Program-made: the position numbers and the translations under genes | NCBI RefSeq assembly: GCF_040096015.1 | Contig: NZ_JBBMFO010000008.1 | Coordinates: 1-59,804, forward strand | DNA from: Peptoniphilus_A hominis | GTDB lineage: Bacteria; Bacillota; Clostridia; Tissierellales; Peptoniphilaceae | Length of the DNA stretch: 59,804 bases | Direction: 5' to 3' | Shown: in pieces, positions 42,622 through 50,902 of the stretch | Numbering within the stretch: position 1 is the first letter of the stretch | Layout of the letters: every line of letters begins with the position of its first letter | Notes under the pieces: model-generated | What the model saw: only the letters and a program-made list of their open reading frames with translations | What the model was told of the DNA's origin: nothing | Databases searched by the model: none

Positions 42622-43524
42622 ATGAACTTAAAAGGAAAATACATTAAGCTCAATGACGAGGAAATTTTTTATCTGGACAATGAAAGCAAATCGGAGAAAA
42701 ATATTTTAATGATTCATGGAAATATGTACTCATCTTCTTGTTTTATTGAAATTATAAAAAAGTTAGAGGACTATCACATATTTGCCCCTGACATGAGGGG
42801 ATATGGCAAGTCTTCCTACAATAATAAAATTACTTCAATTGATGATTTTGTTTCGGACATCAAGGAATTTATTTTAAGGTTGGATATAAAAAACTTTACC
42901 CTAGTCTCCTGGTCTCTTGGCGGCGGCGTCGCCCTTGAACTTGCCAGGGACAAGGACATAAAAGATAGGATAAAAAATCAAATTTTTCTTGCGCCCTTTG
43001 GCTACGCACCCTTTAGGACCAATGGCGCAGATATTTTGACAAATAATTTTCATGAGTATTTAAATAATTTTGACTTCATAAATCCTCAAAAAAATTTAGA
43101 AATTTTCAAGGGTCTCATGGCCTTTAACATGAATTTAATCGAGGACAGTTTTGCCAGCATGGGCATGACGGGTACAGAATTAAAAAAAGACAACATCAGA
43201 GTTTTATTTAAGACCTTTATCTACAATGTAAAATTGCCAGAAAAGGAAGAGTTTGAGAGAAACCTTGAATCGGCAATTAGGCAGAGAAATCTAGATGAAG
43301 TTGCAGGCATCTTGAGAGATTATAAATATCATGGAGGGAGTCTTGCAATGAAGAGCCTAGTCCTTCATGGCTATGATGACAAAATAATATCTTACATGGA
43401 TGGAAAATTTTTGGCAGATGAAATTGGCGCAAGATTTGAAAAGCTAGACAATTGTGGACACTCTGTAATGACTGACAAAAAGAATTTAGTAATAAAAAAT
43501 ATAAAAAAATTTGTGGAGGAATAA
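42622..43524 (+). CDS. alpha/beta hydrolase
   Basis: The 300-aa enzyme has the oxyanion-hole segment MIHGNMYSSS, APDMRGYGKS, and the nucleophile Ser in SWSLGGG near residue 100. The likely acid Asp and catalytic His are in HGYDDKI and NCGHSVM near the C-terminus. It could be an esterase, thioesterase or peptidase of the proline iminopeptidase type; the substrate is unknown. The ATG at 42622 follows GGAGAAGGTGAA. The stop codon touches the next gene's start, so the two are co-transcribed. Confidence 0.87.
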   Translation: MNLKGKYIKLNDEEIFYLDNESKSEKNILMIHGNMYSSSCFIEIIKKLEDYHIFAPDMRGYGKSSYNNKITSIDDFVSDIKEFILRLDIKNFTLVSWSLGGGVALELARDKDIKDRIKNQIFLAPFGYAPFRTNGADILTNNFHEYLNNFDFINPQKNLEIFKGLMAFNMNLIEDSFASMGMTGTELKKDNIRVLFKTFIYNVKLPEKEEFERNLESAIRQRNLDEVAGILRDYKYHGGSLAMKSLVLHGYDDKIISYMDGKFLADEIGARFEKLDNCGHSVMTDKKNLVIKNIKKFVEE

Positions 43525-44463
43525 ATGAAAGTACTATTAGGCCAAGGCATGGCAAGAAAATATGGCGACACGATAAGAAAATTAGGTTACCAGGTAATTG
43601 GCTACGACGAAAAAAATCCCAATGCAGTGGAAGATTATGGCGAAGACATATTAATTGGCGCAATAAATTTAGAAAATTTAAATTACAAGGACCACAAAAA
43701 TTTAAAGTACATCTTTTTGACATCAGTGGGCATTGACTTTTTGGACTTAAATTACATTAAAGAAAAGGAAATAATATTATCCAACAACAACGGCGCCTAT
43801 GACGACCCCATAGCTGAGTGGATTGTCTATGGACTCCTTCAAATAGATAAGGAAGACAGAAAAAATATAGAAAACCAAAAGGAAAAACTTTGGAAGAAGA
43901 GAAGCTTCTCCCACAACCTCTATGGCAAGAAGGCAATATTTTTGGGCACAGGCACAATTGCCATAGCGGGAGCAAAAAGGCTAAAGGGCTTTGACATTGA
44001 GCTAAATGGCTTTAACACCAGTGGCAGAAAAGTTGAGCCCTTTGACAATGTCTATTCAGTAGATGAGCTTGACCACATACTTCCACAAATGGACTACATC
44101 ATAATGTGCCTACCAGGAACAGAAAAAACTCATCACATATTAAATAGAGAAAGATTTAAAAATCTAAAAGATGGAGTAGTAATAGTAAACATATCAAGGG
44201 GAGCAACAATTGACGAAGAGGCACTTGTAGAAGCCCTTGAAGAAGGAAAAGTAAGAGGGGCAGCCCTAGATGTCTTTGAAGAAGAACCACTAGATGAATC
44301 ATCACCACTTTGGGACATGGATAATGTCTACATCTATCCACACATCTCCTTCTCCTGCGAAGACTTGGGCAGAAGACAGTTTGAAACAGCCTACCAAAAC
44401 CTAAAGGCCCTAAAAAACGACGGCGACTTCAAAAATATAGTAGACTTCGACAAGGGCTATTGA
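43525..44463 (+). CDS. D-isomer-specific 2-hydroxyacid dehydrogenase family protein
   Basis: The 312-aa protein has the NAD-binding LGTGTIAIAGAKRL and the active-site segments VIVNISRGATIDEEAL with Arg, ALDVFEEEPL with Glu, and YPHISF with His. The substrate may be phosphoglycerate, glyoxylate or a branched 2-keto acid. Its glycine motif and size differ from the 2-hydroxyglutarate dehydrogenases I know from this pathway, so I do not assign it to that step. It starts directly after the alpha/beta hydrolase gene. Confidence 0.87.
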   Translation: MKVLLGQGMARKYGDTIRKLGYQVIGYDEKNPNAVEDYGEDILIGAINLENLNYKDHKNLKYIFLTSVGIDFLDLNYIKEKEIILSNNNGAYDDPIAEWIVYGLLQIDKEDRKNIENQKEKLWKKRSFSHNLYGKKAIFLGTGTIAIAGAKRLKGFDIELNGFNTSGRKVEPFDNVYSVDELDHILPQMDYIIMCLPGTEKTHHILNRERFKNLKDGVVIVNISRGATIDEEALVEALEEGKVRGAALDVFEEEPLDESSPLWDMDNVYIYPHISFSCEDLGRRQFETAYQNLKALKNDGDFKNIVDFDKGY

Positions 44464-44481
44464 AAATAAAATAAATTGGGG

Positions 44482-44521
44482 AAGAGTTTGTAATTTATAT
44501 AAATAAGTTGCAAACTCTTTT
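44482..44521 (+). terminator. terminator after the 2-hydroxyacid dehydrogenase gene
   Basis: AAGAGTTTG (44482-44490) pairs with CAAACTCTT (44511-44519) over a 20-nt loop, with a short T-run. Confidence 0.6.
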
Positions 44522-44553
44522 GTGCATAAAACATACTGATTACATAGCTTAAA

Positions 44554-44582
44554 TTGATTTTATAGGCGATTTCAGTTATAAT
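44554..44582 (+). promoter_or_regulatory. metG promoter
   Basis: TTGATT at 44554-44559 and TATAAT at 44577-44582 are separated by 17 bp. The leader to the start codon would be about 80 nt. Confidence 0.7.
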
Positions 44583-44633
44583 TACTTTAATTATGATATA
44601 TTTTAATCGGAATTTTGACAGATTTTGCCAAGA

Positions 44634-44660
44634 CCTTATCCCCGGGGATTGGGTTTTTTT
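44634..44660 (+). terminator. hairpin with T-run in the metG leader (possible attenuator)
   Basis: CCTTATCC (44634-44641) pairs with GGATTGGG (44646-44653) with one T-T mismatch and a G-T pair around loop CCGG. TTTTTTT follows, 3 bp before GGAGG of metG. It lies within the leader made from the TATAAT at 44577. Confidence 0.5.
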
Positions 44661-44671
44661 ATGGAGGTTTT

Positions 44672-46630
44672 ATGAGCAATAAAAAATTTTATGTTACAAC
44701 GCCAATTTATTATCCAAGTGACAATCTTCACATTGGTCATACTTACTGCACTGTGGCAGTTGATTGCGTTAAGAGATTTAAAAAAATGCAAGGCTACGAT
44801 GTTTTCTTTACTACTGGCACTGATGAACATGGTCAAAAGATAGAGGCTAAGGCTAAGGAATTTGGCATGAAGCCAAAGGATTATGTTGATGGCATTGTCA
44901 AAAATATCAAAAAGCTTTGGGAAACTATGGATATCGACTATGATTATTTTGTCAGATCTACTGATGAGGATCACGAAGAAGATGTTAGAAATATTTTCCA
45001 AGAGCTTTACGACAAGGGCGACATCTACAAGGGCGAATATGAAGGTTATTATTGTACTCCTTGTGAAGCTTTTTGGACTGAGGCACAAGTTGGTGAAGAC
45101 CACACTTGCCCTGACTGTGGAAGACCAACTCAGCTTACTCACGAGGAATCTTATTTCTTTAGGCTTTCTAAGTACAAGGACAGACTTTTAAAGTATTATG
45201 AAGACCACCCTGAGTTTATTGAGCCTGCTTTTAGAAAAAATGAAATGGTTAAAAACTTTTTCGAGGGCAAGGACGGTCTTGAAGATCTTTCTGTTTCTAG
45301 GTCTACTTTTGATTGGGGAGTTAAGGTTCCCTTTGATGACAAGCATGTTGTCTATGTTTGGATAGATGCTCTTGCATGCTATTTAACTGCTATTTGTTAT
45401 GGCACTGACAAGGAAAAGTTTAATTCTTATTGGCCAGTTGGCGTTCACTTTGTTGGCAAAGAAATTATTAGGTTCCATGTTATTATTTGGCCTGCTATTT
45501 TAATGGCACTTGATTTGCCTCTTCCTGACAAGGTTTTTGGTCACGGCTGGATTTTATTTGACAACGACAAGATGAGTAAGTCCAAGGGAAATGTTATTTA
45601 TCCTGAGCCAATTATCAAGCTTTATGGTGTTGATGCTCTTAAGTATTTCTTGCTAAGGGAATTTTCTTTTGGCTCTGACGGGTCCTTTAATATTGAAAAA
45701 TTCATGCAAAGACTTAATTCTGATTTAGCCAACGACCTTGGCAACCTTCTTTCAAGAACTGTCTCCATGATTTCTAAATACAATGATGGAGTTATTGAAG
45801 ACAAGGGCGTTAGAGAAGATGTTGACGATGATCTTGAAAAGCTTGCTGTTTCTGTAATTGACGAAGTGGAAGAAGCCATGGAACACTACCAATTTTCTGT
45901 TGCCCTAGAAGCAATTTGGAAGTTAATCAGAAGATCTAACAAGTATGTTGATGAAACTGAACCTTGGAAGCTTGCAAAAGATGATGACAAGAAGGACAGA
46001 CTTAACACTGTTTTATACAACTTGGCAGAAAGTTTAAGAATTGTTTCTGTTTTAATTTATCCATTTATCAAGGATACTTCTCTAAAGATTAGAGAGCAAC
46101 TTGGTGTAAATGGCGAAATTAATTGGGAAGATGCAAGAACTTTTGGCTTAATAGAAGATGGCACTAAGGTAAATAAGGGCGAAGTTATTTTCCCAAGACT
46201 TGACATCGAAGCTGAAATTGATAGATTTAACGAAGAAAACACTGCTCTTTTAAATTCTAGAATTATGGCAGAAGCTCATAAAGAAGTTGAAGAAGATATA
46301 AAAAAGGAAATTAATATAGAAGATTTTGCAAAGCTTGATATTAGAGTTGCAGAAATTGTTGACGTAGAAGATCATCCTAATGCTGATAAACTTTATGTCC
46401 TAAAATTAAAAATAGGCGATATGGATAGGCAAATTGTCTCTGGCATAAAGGAATACTACAAGAAAAATGAATTGATTGGAAAAAAAATCCTCATGATTTT
46501 AAATCTAAAGCCAATTAAATTAAGAGGTGTTGAGTCCAGTGGTATGCTTCTTGCTGCAGAAGATGATGAAGGAAATTTAAGTCTTGCATCAACTTTAGCT
46601 GACATTAAATCAGGAGCAAAAATTAGTTAG
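44672..46630 (+). CDS. metG: methionine-tRNA ligase
   Basis: The 652-aa synthetase charges tRNA-Met. The ATG at 44672 follows GGAGG; longer in-frame starts lie within the leader hairpin. HIGH is near residue 20, the zinc-binding cysteines in CTPCEAFWTEA and CPDCGRP near 130-150, and DKMSKSKGN near 300. A C-terminal tRNA-binding domain (about 540-652) holds LDIRVAEIVDVEDHPNADKL. It leads an operon with tatD, rnmV and rsmA, a common order in Firmicutes. Confidence 0.97.
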   Translation: MSNKKFYVTTPIYYPSDNLHIGHTYCTVAVDCVKRFKKMQGYDVFFTTGTDEHGQKIEAKAKEFGMKPKDYVDGIVKNIKKLWETMDIDYDYFVRSTDEDHEEDVRNIFQELYDKGDIYKGEYEGYYCTPCEAFWTEAQVGEDHTCPDCGRPTQLTHEESYFFRLSKYKDRLLKYYEDHPEFIEPAFRKNEMVKNFFEGKDGLEDLSVSRSTFDWGVKVPFDDKHVVYVWIDALACYLTAICYGTDKEKFNSYWPVGVHFVGKEIIRFHVIIWPAILMALDLPLPDKVFGHGWILFDNDKMSKSKGNVIYPEPIIKLYGVDALKYFLLREFSFGSDGSFNIEKFMQRLNSDLANDLGNLLSRTVSMISKYNDGVIEDKGVREDVDDDLEKLAVSVIDEVEEAMEHYQFSVALEAIWKLIRRSNKYVDETEPWKLAKDDDKKDRLNTVLYNLAESLRIVSVLIYPFIKDTSLKIREQLGVNGEINWEDARTFGLIEDGTKVNKGEVIFPRLDIEAEIDRFNEENTALLNSRIMAEAHKEVEEDIKKEINIEDFAKLDIRVAEIVDVEDHPNADKLYVLKLKIGDMDRQIVSGIKEYYKKNELIGKKILMILNLKPIKLRGVESSGMLLAAEDDEGNLSLASTLADIKSGAKIS

Positions 46631-46638
46631 GAGAGACT

Positions 46639-47403
46639 ATGATAGATTCACATGTGCACTTAGACGACGAGGCTTTTAAGGAAGACCGCGAGGACATAAT
46701 AAAGAGTTTAGGTGAAAATGGAATAGAACTTGTTATAAATAATTCTTCTGACCTCCCTTCATCTGAGAGGTCAGTGGAGCTTGCCAATAAATACGAAAAT
46801 ATTTACGCAGCTATTGGAGTTCATCCTCATGAGGCAAGGACTTATGATGATGAAGTTGAAAAGAGACTTATTGAACTTTCGGGGGACAAAAAAGTCCTGG
46901 CAATAGGAGAAATTGGTCTTGACTATTATTACGACAACTCTCCAAGAGATGTGCAAAAGAAAGTTTTTAAGAGGCAAATTGAGCTGGCAGCTAAGCTAAA
47001 GAAAAATATTGTAATTCACTCTCGCGACGCAGCAAAGGATACCTTTGACATCTTAAAGGAAGCTCACGAGAAATATGATTTCACAGCTTTAATTCACTGT
47101 TTCTCCCAATCTGTGGACATGATGAGAGAGTATTTAAAGCTGGGCGACTACATTGCCCTTGGTGGTGCAGTTACCTTTAAAAATGCAAAGACTCCCAAGG
47201 AAGTTGCCAAGGCAGTTGACCTTGATAGACTCCTTCTCGAAACAGACTGTCCCTACATGACACCTGCTCCCTATAGGGGCAAGAGAAATGAGCCAAAGCT
47301 TGTGAAGTTTACCTGCCAATACATTGCAGATTTAAGGCAAATGGATGCAAGTGAGCTTGAAAAAATTACTGGAGAAAATACAAAGAGGTTTTTTGGAATA
47401 TGA
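46639..47403 (+). CDS. tatD: TatD family deoxyribonuclease
   Basis: The 254-aa metal-dependent hydrolase begins MIDSHVHLDD, with metal-binding HxH, and holds IGVHPHEA, AIGEIGLDYYYD, HSRDA and LLETDCPY. TatD proteins are 3'-5' exonucleases involved in DNA repair. It starts 8 nt after metG and overlaps rnmV by 4 nt. Confidence 0.95.
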   Translation: MIDSHVHLDDEAFKEDREDIIKSLGENGIELVINNSSDLPSSERSVELANKYENIYAAIGVHPHEARTYDDEVEKRLIELSGDKKVLAIGEIGLDYYYDNSPRDVQKKVFKRQIELAAKLKKNIVIHSRDAAKDTFDILKEAHEKYDFTALIHCFSQSVDMMREYLKLGDYIALGGAVTFKNAKTPKEVAKAVDLDRLLLETDCPYMTPAPYRGKRNEPKLVKFTCQYIADLRQMDASELEKITGENTKRFFGI

Positions 47404-47951
47404 AAATGACAATTAAAGAAGTAATTGTCGCTGAGGGTCGTGACGACGAGATTGCCATAAAAAAGGCAGTGGATGCAGAGGTTATTACCACTCACGGCTT
47501 TGCCTTTGGCAGAAATTTAATAAATCTTTTAAAAGAAATGGACAAGAAAAAGGGCATAATCATCTTCACAGACTCGGACTACATGGGTTCTCAAATAAGA
47601 AAGAGAATTGCTGATGAAATTCCAAATGCTAAGCACGCCTACCTTTCTCAAAGTGTATCCACAAAACATGGTGACATTGGCGTGGAAAATGCCTCTGCCG
47701 AAGAAATTTTAAAGGCACTAAAGGCAGCACGAGCTACAAAAACTGATGCCATAAGTGAATACACTATGGATGATTTAATAGAAAACAGACTTATAAATTC
47801 TGAAGATGCAAGTGCCAGACGCGAAAAACTTTCGGAAATCCTAAAAATAGGATATGGAAATGGAAAAAAGACCCTTCATAAATTAAATTCCTTTGGCATT
47901 ACAAGGGAAGAATTTGAAGAGGCTATGAAGGAAGTGAATTCCCATAGATAG
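47400..47951 (+). CDS. rnmV: ribonuclease M5
   Basis: The 183-aa Toprim nuclease matures 5S rRNA. The Toprim signature is IVAEGRDDEIAIKKA at residues 10-24 with the catalytic Glu, and FTDSDYMG near residue 60 with the two Asp residues. It overlaps tatD by 4 nt and the N-terminal codons of rsmA. Confidence 0.95.
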   Translation: MKMTIKEVIVAEGRDDEIAIKKAVDAEVITTHGFAFGRNLINLLKEMDKKKGIIIFTDSDYMGSQIRKRIADEIPNAKHAYLSQSVSTKHGDIGVENASAEEILKALKAARATKTDAISEYTMDDLIENRLINSEDASARREKLSEILKIGYGNGKKTLHKLNSFGITREEFEEAMKEVNSHR

Positions 47952-48795
47952 ATTATATAAACCAAGCAAACTTTCAGAGATCCTTACTAAGTATGGATTT
48001 AGATTTACAAAATCACTGGGGCAAAACTTTTTAATCGACGGAAATATTGTGAGAAAAATTGCCGACGCAGCTGAAATAAGTGAAGATGACAATGTCCTTG
48101 AAATTGGTCCTGGAGTTGGAACCTTAACAGAAGAATTGGCTCTCAGGGCAAAAAAAGTTCTTGCAGTTGAAATTGACGAAAAGTTAAGAGACCTTCACAA
48201 GGAAACTCTTGCCCTAGATAATGTTAAAGTAGTTTATGGAGATTTTTTGGACTTAGACTTAAAAAAACTTTGCCAAGAAGAATTTGGCGACGAGGGCTTT
48301 AAGGTGGTTGCAAATCTTCCATATTATGTGACAACGCCAATAATTGAAAAATTAATTTTGGCTCAGGTAAATTTAATTTCTATTACAGTAATGGTTCAAA
48401 AGGAAGTTGCAAAAAGACTTGCAGCAGAGCCAGGAAGTAAAGATTATGGCTCATTATCTGTCTTTATAAATTATTACACAGATTGTAAGTACAAATTTCA
48501 AGTGCCAAGTTCAGTTTTTATGCCAAAGCCCAATGTTGACTCGGCAGTTGTGAACTTGAAGATGAAAAAGAGAGAAGAAGTTGACACAGACTTTTTATTT
48601 AAAGTTGTTCGTGCAGCTTTTACAACTAGGAGAAAGACTATTTTAAATTCTCTTTCCAATTCAAAATTAAATTACACAAAAGATGATATAAAAAGAGCCT
48701 TAGAACTAAGTGGCATTGACGAGAGCAGAAGAGCTGAAACTCTAAAGCTTGAAGAATTTATTGTTTTAAGTGTAAATTTTAAAAGTGTGGGGTAA
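47944..48795 (+). CDS. rsmA: 16S rRNA dimethyladenosine transferase, with non-standard start codon
   Basis: RsmA (KsgA) dimethylates two adenosines near the 3' end of 16S rRNA. The frame reads DRLYKPSKLSEILTKYGFRF then TKSLGQNFLID, VLEIGPGVGTLTEEL and ANLPYYVTTPII, all family marks. No ATG, GTG or TTG occurs between the upstream in-frame stop (TGA at 47935) and the conserved SLGQNF motif; the first standard start, GTG at 48049, would delete it. ATA at 47944 is the best candidate, since AAGGAAG lies 9 nt upstream and other RsmA proteins begin at this point; ATT at 47938 is the alternative. The overlap with rnmV is 8 nt. A sequencing error is possible. Confidence 0.85.
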   Translation: MDRLYKPSKLSEILTKYGFRFTKSLGQNFLIDGNIVRKIADAAEISEDDNVLEIGPGVGTLTEELALRAKKVLAVEIDEKLRDLHKETLALDNVKVVYGDFLDLDLKKLCQEEFGDEGFKVVANLPYYVTTPIIEKLILAQVNLISITVMVQKEVAKRLAAEPGSKDYGSLSVFINYYTDCKYKFQVPSSVFMPKPNVDSAVVNLKMKKREEVDTDFLFKVVRAAFTTRRKTILNSLSNSKLNYTKDDIKRALELSGIDESRRAETLKLEEFIVLSVNFKSVG

Positions 48796-48800
48796 CAAAA

Positions 48801-49151
48801 ATGAAAGATAAATATATAGATGAAATCTCAAAAAAAGTTGAAAAAGATATTTCTAACTTCAACAAGGAAGAGGACTTAATAGAAATACTTTCTCAAATAT
48901 TTAAAGCCCTATCTGATCCTACGAGGATAAAGATTATTTATGCGCTGATGAATGGACCACTATGCGTATCTGATATTTCAGTCTTGCTTGACATGAGTCA
49001 GTCTTCCATATCACATCAGCTTGCACTTTTAAGAAATCAAAACTTAATAAAGGTAAAGAGAATAGGCAGAAGAGCCTACTATTCCCTAGACGACGAGCAC
49101 GTCCTATGTATATTTAAAGACGGACTAGAACACGCAAAACACAAACTATAA
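48801..49151 (+). CDS. ArsR/SmtB family metal-sensing repressor, CzrA-like
   Basis: The 116-aa repressor has the winged helix FKALSDPTRIKIIYAL, LCVSDISVLLDMSQSSISHQLALL. The last helix carries D98, H100, H111 and H114, which is exactly the spacing of the zinc/cobalt site in Staphylococcus aureus CzrA (D84, H86, H97, H100). It therefore likely derepresses a metal efflux gene when zinc or cobalt is high. The nearest metal gene is mntP, two genes on, with the glutaredoxin gene between them. It lies 5 nt after rsmA and may be read from that operon. Confidence 0.88.
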   Translation: MKDKYIDEISKKVEKDISNFNKEEDLIEILSQIFKALSDPTRIKIIYALMNGPLCVSDISVLLDMSQSSISHQLALLRNQNLIKVKRIGRRAYYSLDDEHVLCIFKDGLEHAKHKL

Positions 49152-49180
49152 AAATATTAGGCATAAAAAGCTTAAAGAAT

Positions 49181-49209
49181 TTGCTTCACTTATACTAATG
49201 GAGTATAAT
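49181..49209 (+). promoter_or_regulatory. promoter of the glutaredoxin gene
   Basis: TTGCTT at 49181-49186 and TATAAT at 49204-49209 are separated by 17 bp. Confidence 0.6.
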
Positions 49210-49235
49210 AAAAGTAAGTAATGAGGAGGAATAAA

Positions 49236-49463
49236 ATGAGTAAAGTAACAGTATATACAAGTAACACTTGCCCTTATTGCACAATGGCAAAGGATTATTT
49301 AAAGGAAAGAGAAGTAGACTTCGAAGAAAAGAACGTTCAAACTGACAAAGAAGCAAGAAACGAACTAATGGCAATGGGATACACTGGTGTGCCAGTAATC
49401 TGCATTGACGACGAACAAATCGTTGGCTTCGACAAAAATAGATTAGACGAATTATTAAAATAA
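49236..49463 (+). CDS. glutaredoxin family protein
   Basis: The 75-aa thioredoxin-fold protein has CPYC at C12-C15, TGVPV near residue 50, and no signal peptide. It is of the small NrdH/YruB type. It probably reduces disulfides in the cytoplasm through thioredoxin reductase or glutathione-like thiols. GAGGAGG precedes the ATG at 49236. A terminator follows. Confidence 0.93.
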   Translation: MSKVTVYTSNTCPYCTMAKDYLKEREVDFEEKNVQTDKEARNELMAMGYTGVPVICIDDEQIVGFDKNRLDELLK

Positions 49464-49481
49464 ATTTTAAAAATTAGAAGA

Positions 49482-49513
49482 AAAATAGATGCTATGGGGG
49501 CATCTATTTTTTT
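49482..49513 (+). terminator. terminator between glutaredoxin gene and mntP
   Basis: AAAATAGATGC (49482-49492) pairs with GCATCTATTTT (49500-49510) over a 7-nt loop, then T-run. The hairpin ends 2 nt before the mntP ribosome binding site, so it can also lower mntP expression. Confidence 0.75.
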
Positions 49514-49523
49514 GGGAGTGAAG

Positions 49524-50090
49524 ATGAATTTAATATCGGTATTTTTAATTGGAGTGGGACTTTCCATGGACGCCTTTGCGGCAGCAATATGTAAGGGCCT
49601 TTCCATTAGAAAAAATTTTTTAGAAAAATCCTTTGTCATTGCATTATTTTTTGGAGTCTTCCAAGCATTGATGCCCTATATAGGTTATCTCTTGGGCTCA
49701 ATTTTTGCAGAAAAGCTTCAAGCAGTGGACCACTGGATAGCCTTTGTCCTCTTGTCAATTATTGGGGTGAATATGATAAGAGAATCAAGGGACAAAACTT
49801 GCACAATTGAAGAAGATAGGCTTGATCTTAAAAACTTATTTATGCTTGCCATAGCCACATCAATAGATGCCCTTGCAGTGGGAGTGTCCTTTGCCTTCTT
49901 GAAGATAAAAATATCTCTTGCAGTATTTGTAATTGGACTTACAACTTTTGTAATTTCCTTTTTTGGAGTGAGAATAGGAAGGGCCTTTGGCATTGCCTTA
50001 AAGGACAAGGCACAGGTGGCAGGAGGCTTAATTTTAATTTTTCTAGGACTAAAAATTTTAGTTGAGCATTTAGGATTATTAGCCTTTTAA
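49524..50090 (+). CDS. mntP: manganese efflux pump MntP
   Basis: The 188-aa membrane protein has about six hydrophobic segments. The two conserved acidic motifs GLSMDAFAAAICKGL near residue 12-26 and ATSIDALAVGVSFAF near residue 115 mark the DUF204/MntP family, which exports Mn2+. The ATG at 49524 follows GGGAGTGAAG. No yybP-ykoY manganese riboswitch was found in the 60 bp upstream. A CzrA-like regulator gene lies nearby and may control it. Confidence 0.93.
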   Translation: MNLISVFLIGVGLSMDAFAAAICKGLSIRKNFLEKSFVIALFFGVFQALMPYIGYLLGSIFAEKLQAVDHWIAFVLLSIIGVNMIRESRDKTCTIEEDRLDLKNLFMLAIATSIDALAVGVSFAFLKIKISLAVFVIGLTTFVISFFGVRIGRAFGIALKDKAQVAGGLILIFLGLKILVEHLGLLAF

Positions 50091-50104
50091 TTTAATAATA
50101 TTAG

Positions 50105-50136
50105 AACTCTCCTCCTTAAGGCTGGAGAGTTTTTTA
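50105..50136 (+). terminator. terminator after mntP
   Basis: AACTCTCC (50105-50112) pairs with GGAGAGTT (50124-50131), then a T-run. Confidence 0.85.
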
Positions 50137-50542
50137 TTGGAAAAATTTAGCTGAAAATAATTTTTAATCAGATAAAAATTTTTAAGCAAATTTTACAAAG
50201 AGAGCAAAGATTTTCTAGTAGAATAAAAAAATTAAAGTTTCATTTAGTCAAAGATTTTGCATGAAAAATAAAATTTTCTAAAAAAATAATTCATAATTAA
50301 ATCTTTTTTTAACAAATGTAATTAATATTAAAAATTTCATAAAATTTGTTTATTTGACAAAAAAATGCAAAAAGGCTTTCCTTTATTTTACTCATATTTT
50401 CATGTATAATTAGTTTGGAAAAGATTTAGATTGATTAATCATACATAGAGATTTTAATTGAATTAATCATAGGTCTTTGTTATAATATTCTTAAAAGCTG
50501 GAATGGATTCCGTAATATGAAACCACATTGGGAGGTGTGATA
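50137..50542. other. AT-rich leader region of the glutaconyl-CoA operon
   Basis: This 406-bp stretch has no supported gene. The right half holds two direct repeats of ATTAATCATA (50434-50443 and 50462-50471), a promoter at 50458-50486 and a short palindrome GGAATGGATTCC (50500-50511) in the leader. The left half shows only A/T runs. Confidence 0.6.
50458..50486 (+). promoter_or_regulatory. promoter of the gcd-gct operon with repeated candidate operators
   Basis: TTGAAT at 50458-50463 and TATAAT at 50481-50486 are separated by 17 bp. ATTAATCATA occurs within the spacer (50462-50471) and again 28 bp upstream (50434-50443), where TGATTAATCA (50432-50441) is a perfect palindrome. The segment TTGTTATAATAT (50477-50488) equals the left two-thirds of the Rex box at rex, but the right half is not conserved. 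Confidence 0.65.
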
Positions 50543-50860
50543 ATGTTAGGAGATGTTACTCTTACCATGGGAGAGGCCTTTGGTGTAGCATTGACAGGAC
50601 TATGCGTAGTTTTCTTGGCCCTTGTATCTTTACTAATAGCAATTCTAATTATTACTAAAGTAGTTGGAGGTATTCAAGGTAAGGCTGACGCTGGAAAGTC
50701 AAATCAAGTAGCGGCGCCTGCTAAGGCAGCACCAAAGAAAGTAGCGGCTGATAATTCAATGGACCCTGCACTTTTAGCAGCGATAGTTGGAGCAATTAGC
50801 ATGCAAGAAAGATCAAGAGTTGAAAGTTTTAGAATTGTTTCTATAAACGAAAAAAAATAA
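50543..50860 (+). CDS. gcdD: glutaconyl-CoA decarboxylase delta subunit (OadG family)
   Basis: The 105-aa protein has a single N-terminal membrane segment (about 14-38), an Ala/Pro/Lys-rich linker, and a C-terminal stretch with MDPALLAAIVGAISM. It matches the small membrane subunits of Na+-pumping decarboxylases (OadG, MmdD, GcdD), which hold the complex together. It is the first gene of the operon; the ATG at 50543 follows GGGAGGTG. Confidence 0.85.
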   Translation: MLGDVTLTMGEAFGVALTGLCVVFLALVSLLIAILIITKVVGGIQGKADAGKSNQVAAPAKAAPKKVAADNSMDPALLAAIVGAISMQERSRVESFRIVSINEKK

Positions 50861-50902
50861 ATTATTTTAAATTATTCTATTATTTATGAAAAGGAGAAAT
50901 TA

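Noticed and set aside
43525..44463. Candidate 2-hydroxyglutarate dehydrogenase for the fermentation pathway
   Set aside because: The protein is a member of the broad 2-hydroxyacid dehydrogenase family, but its glycine motif (LGTGTIAIAG) and length do not resemble the pathway enzyme, and it is linked to an alpha/beta hydrolase rather than to the hgd genes.
44589..44671. T-box or SAM riboswitch in the metG leader
   Set aside because: The leader is only about 80 nt and lacks the AGGGUGGNACCGCG T-box sequence and S-box helices; only a simple hairpin is present.
49464..49523. yybP-ykoY manganese riboswitch before mntP
   Set aside because: The gap is about 60 bp and is taken up by a plain terminator hairpin; conserved motifs of the riboswitch are missing.
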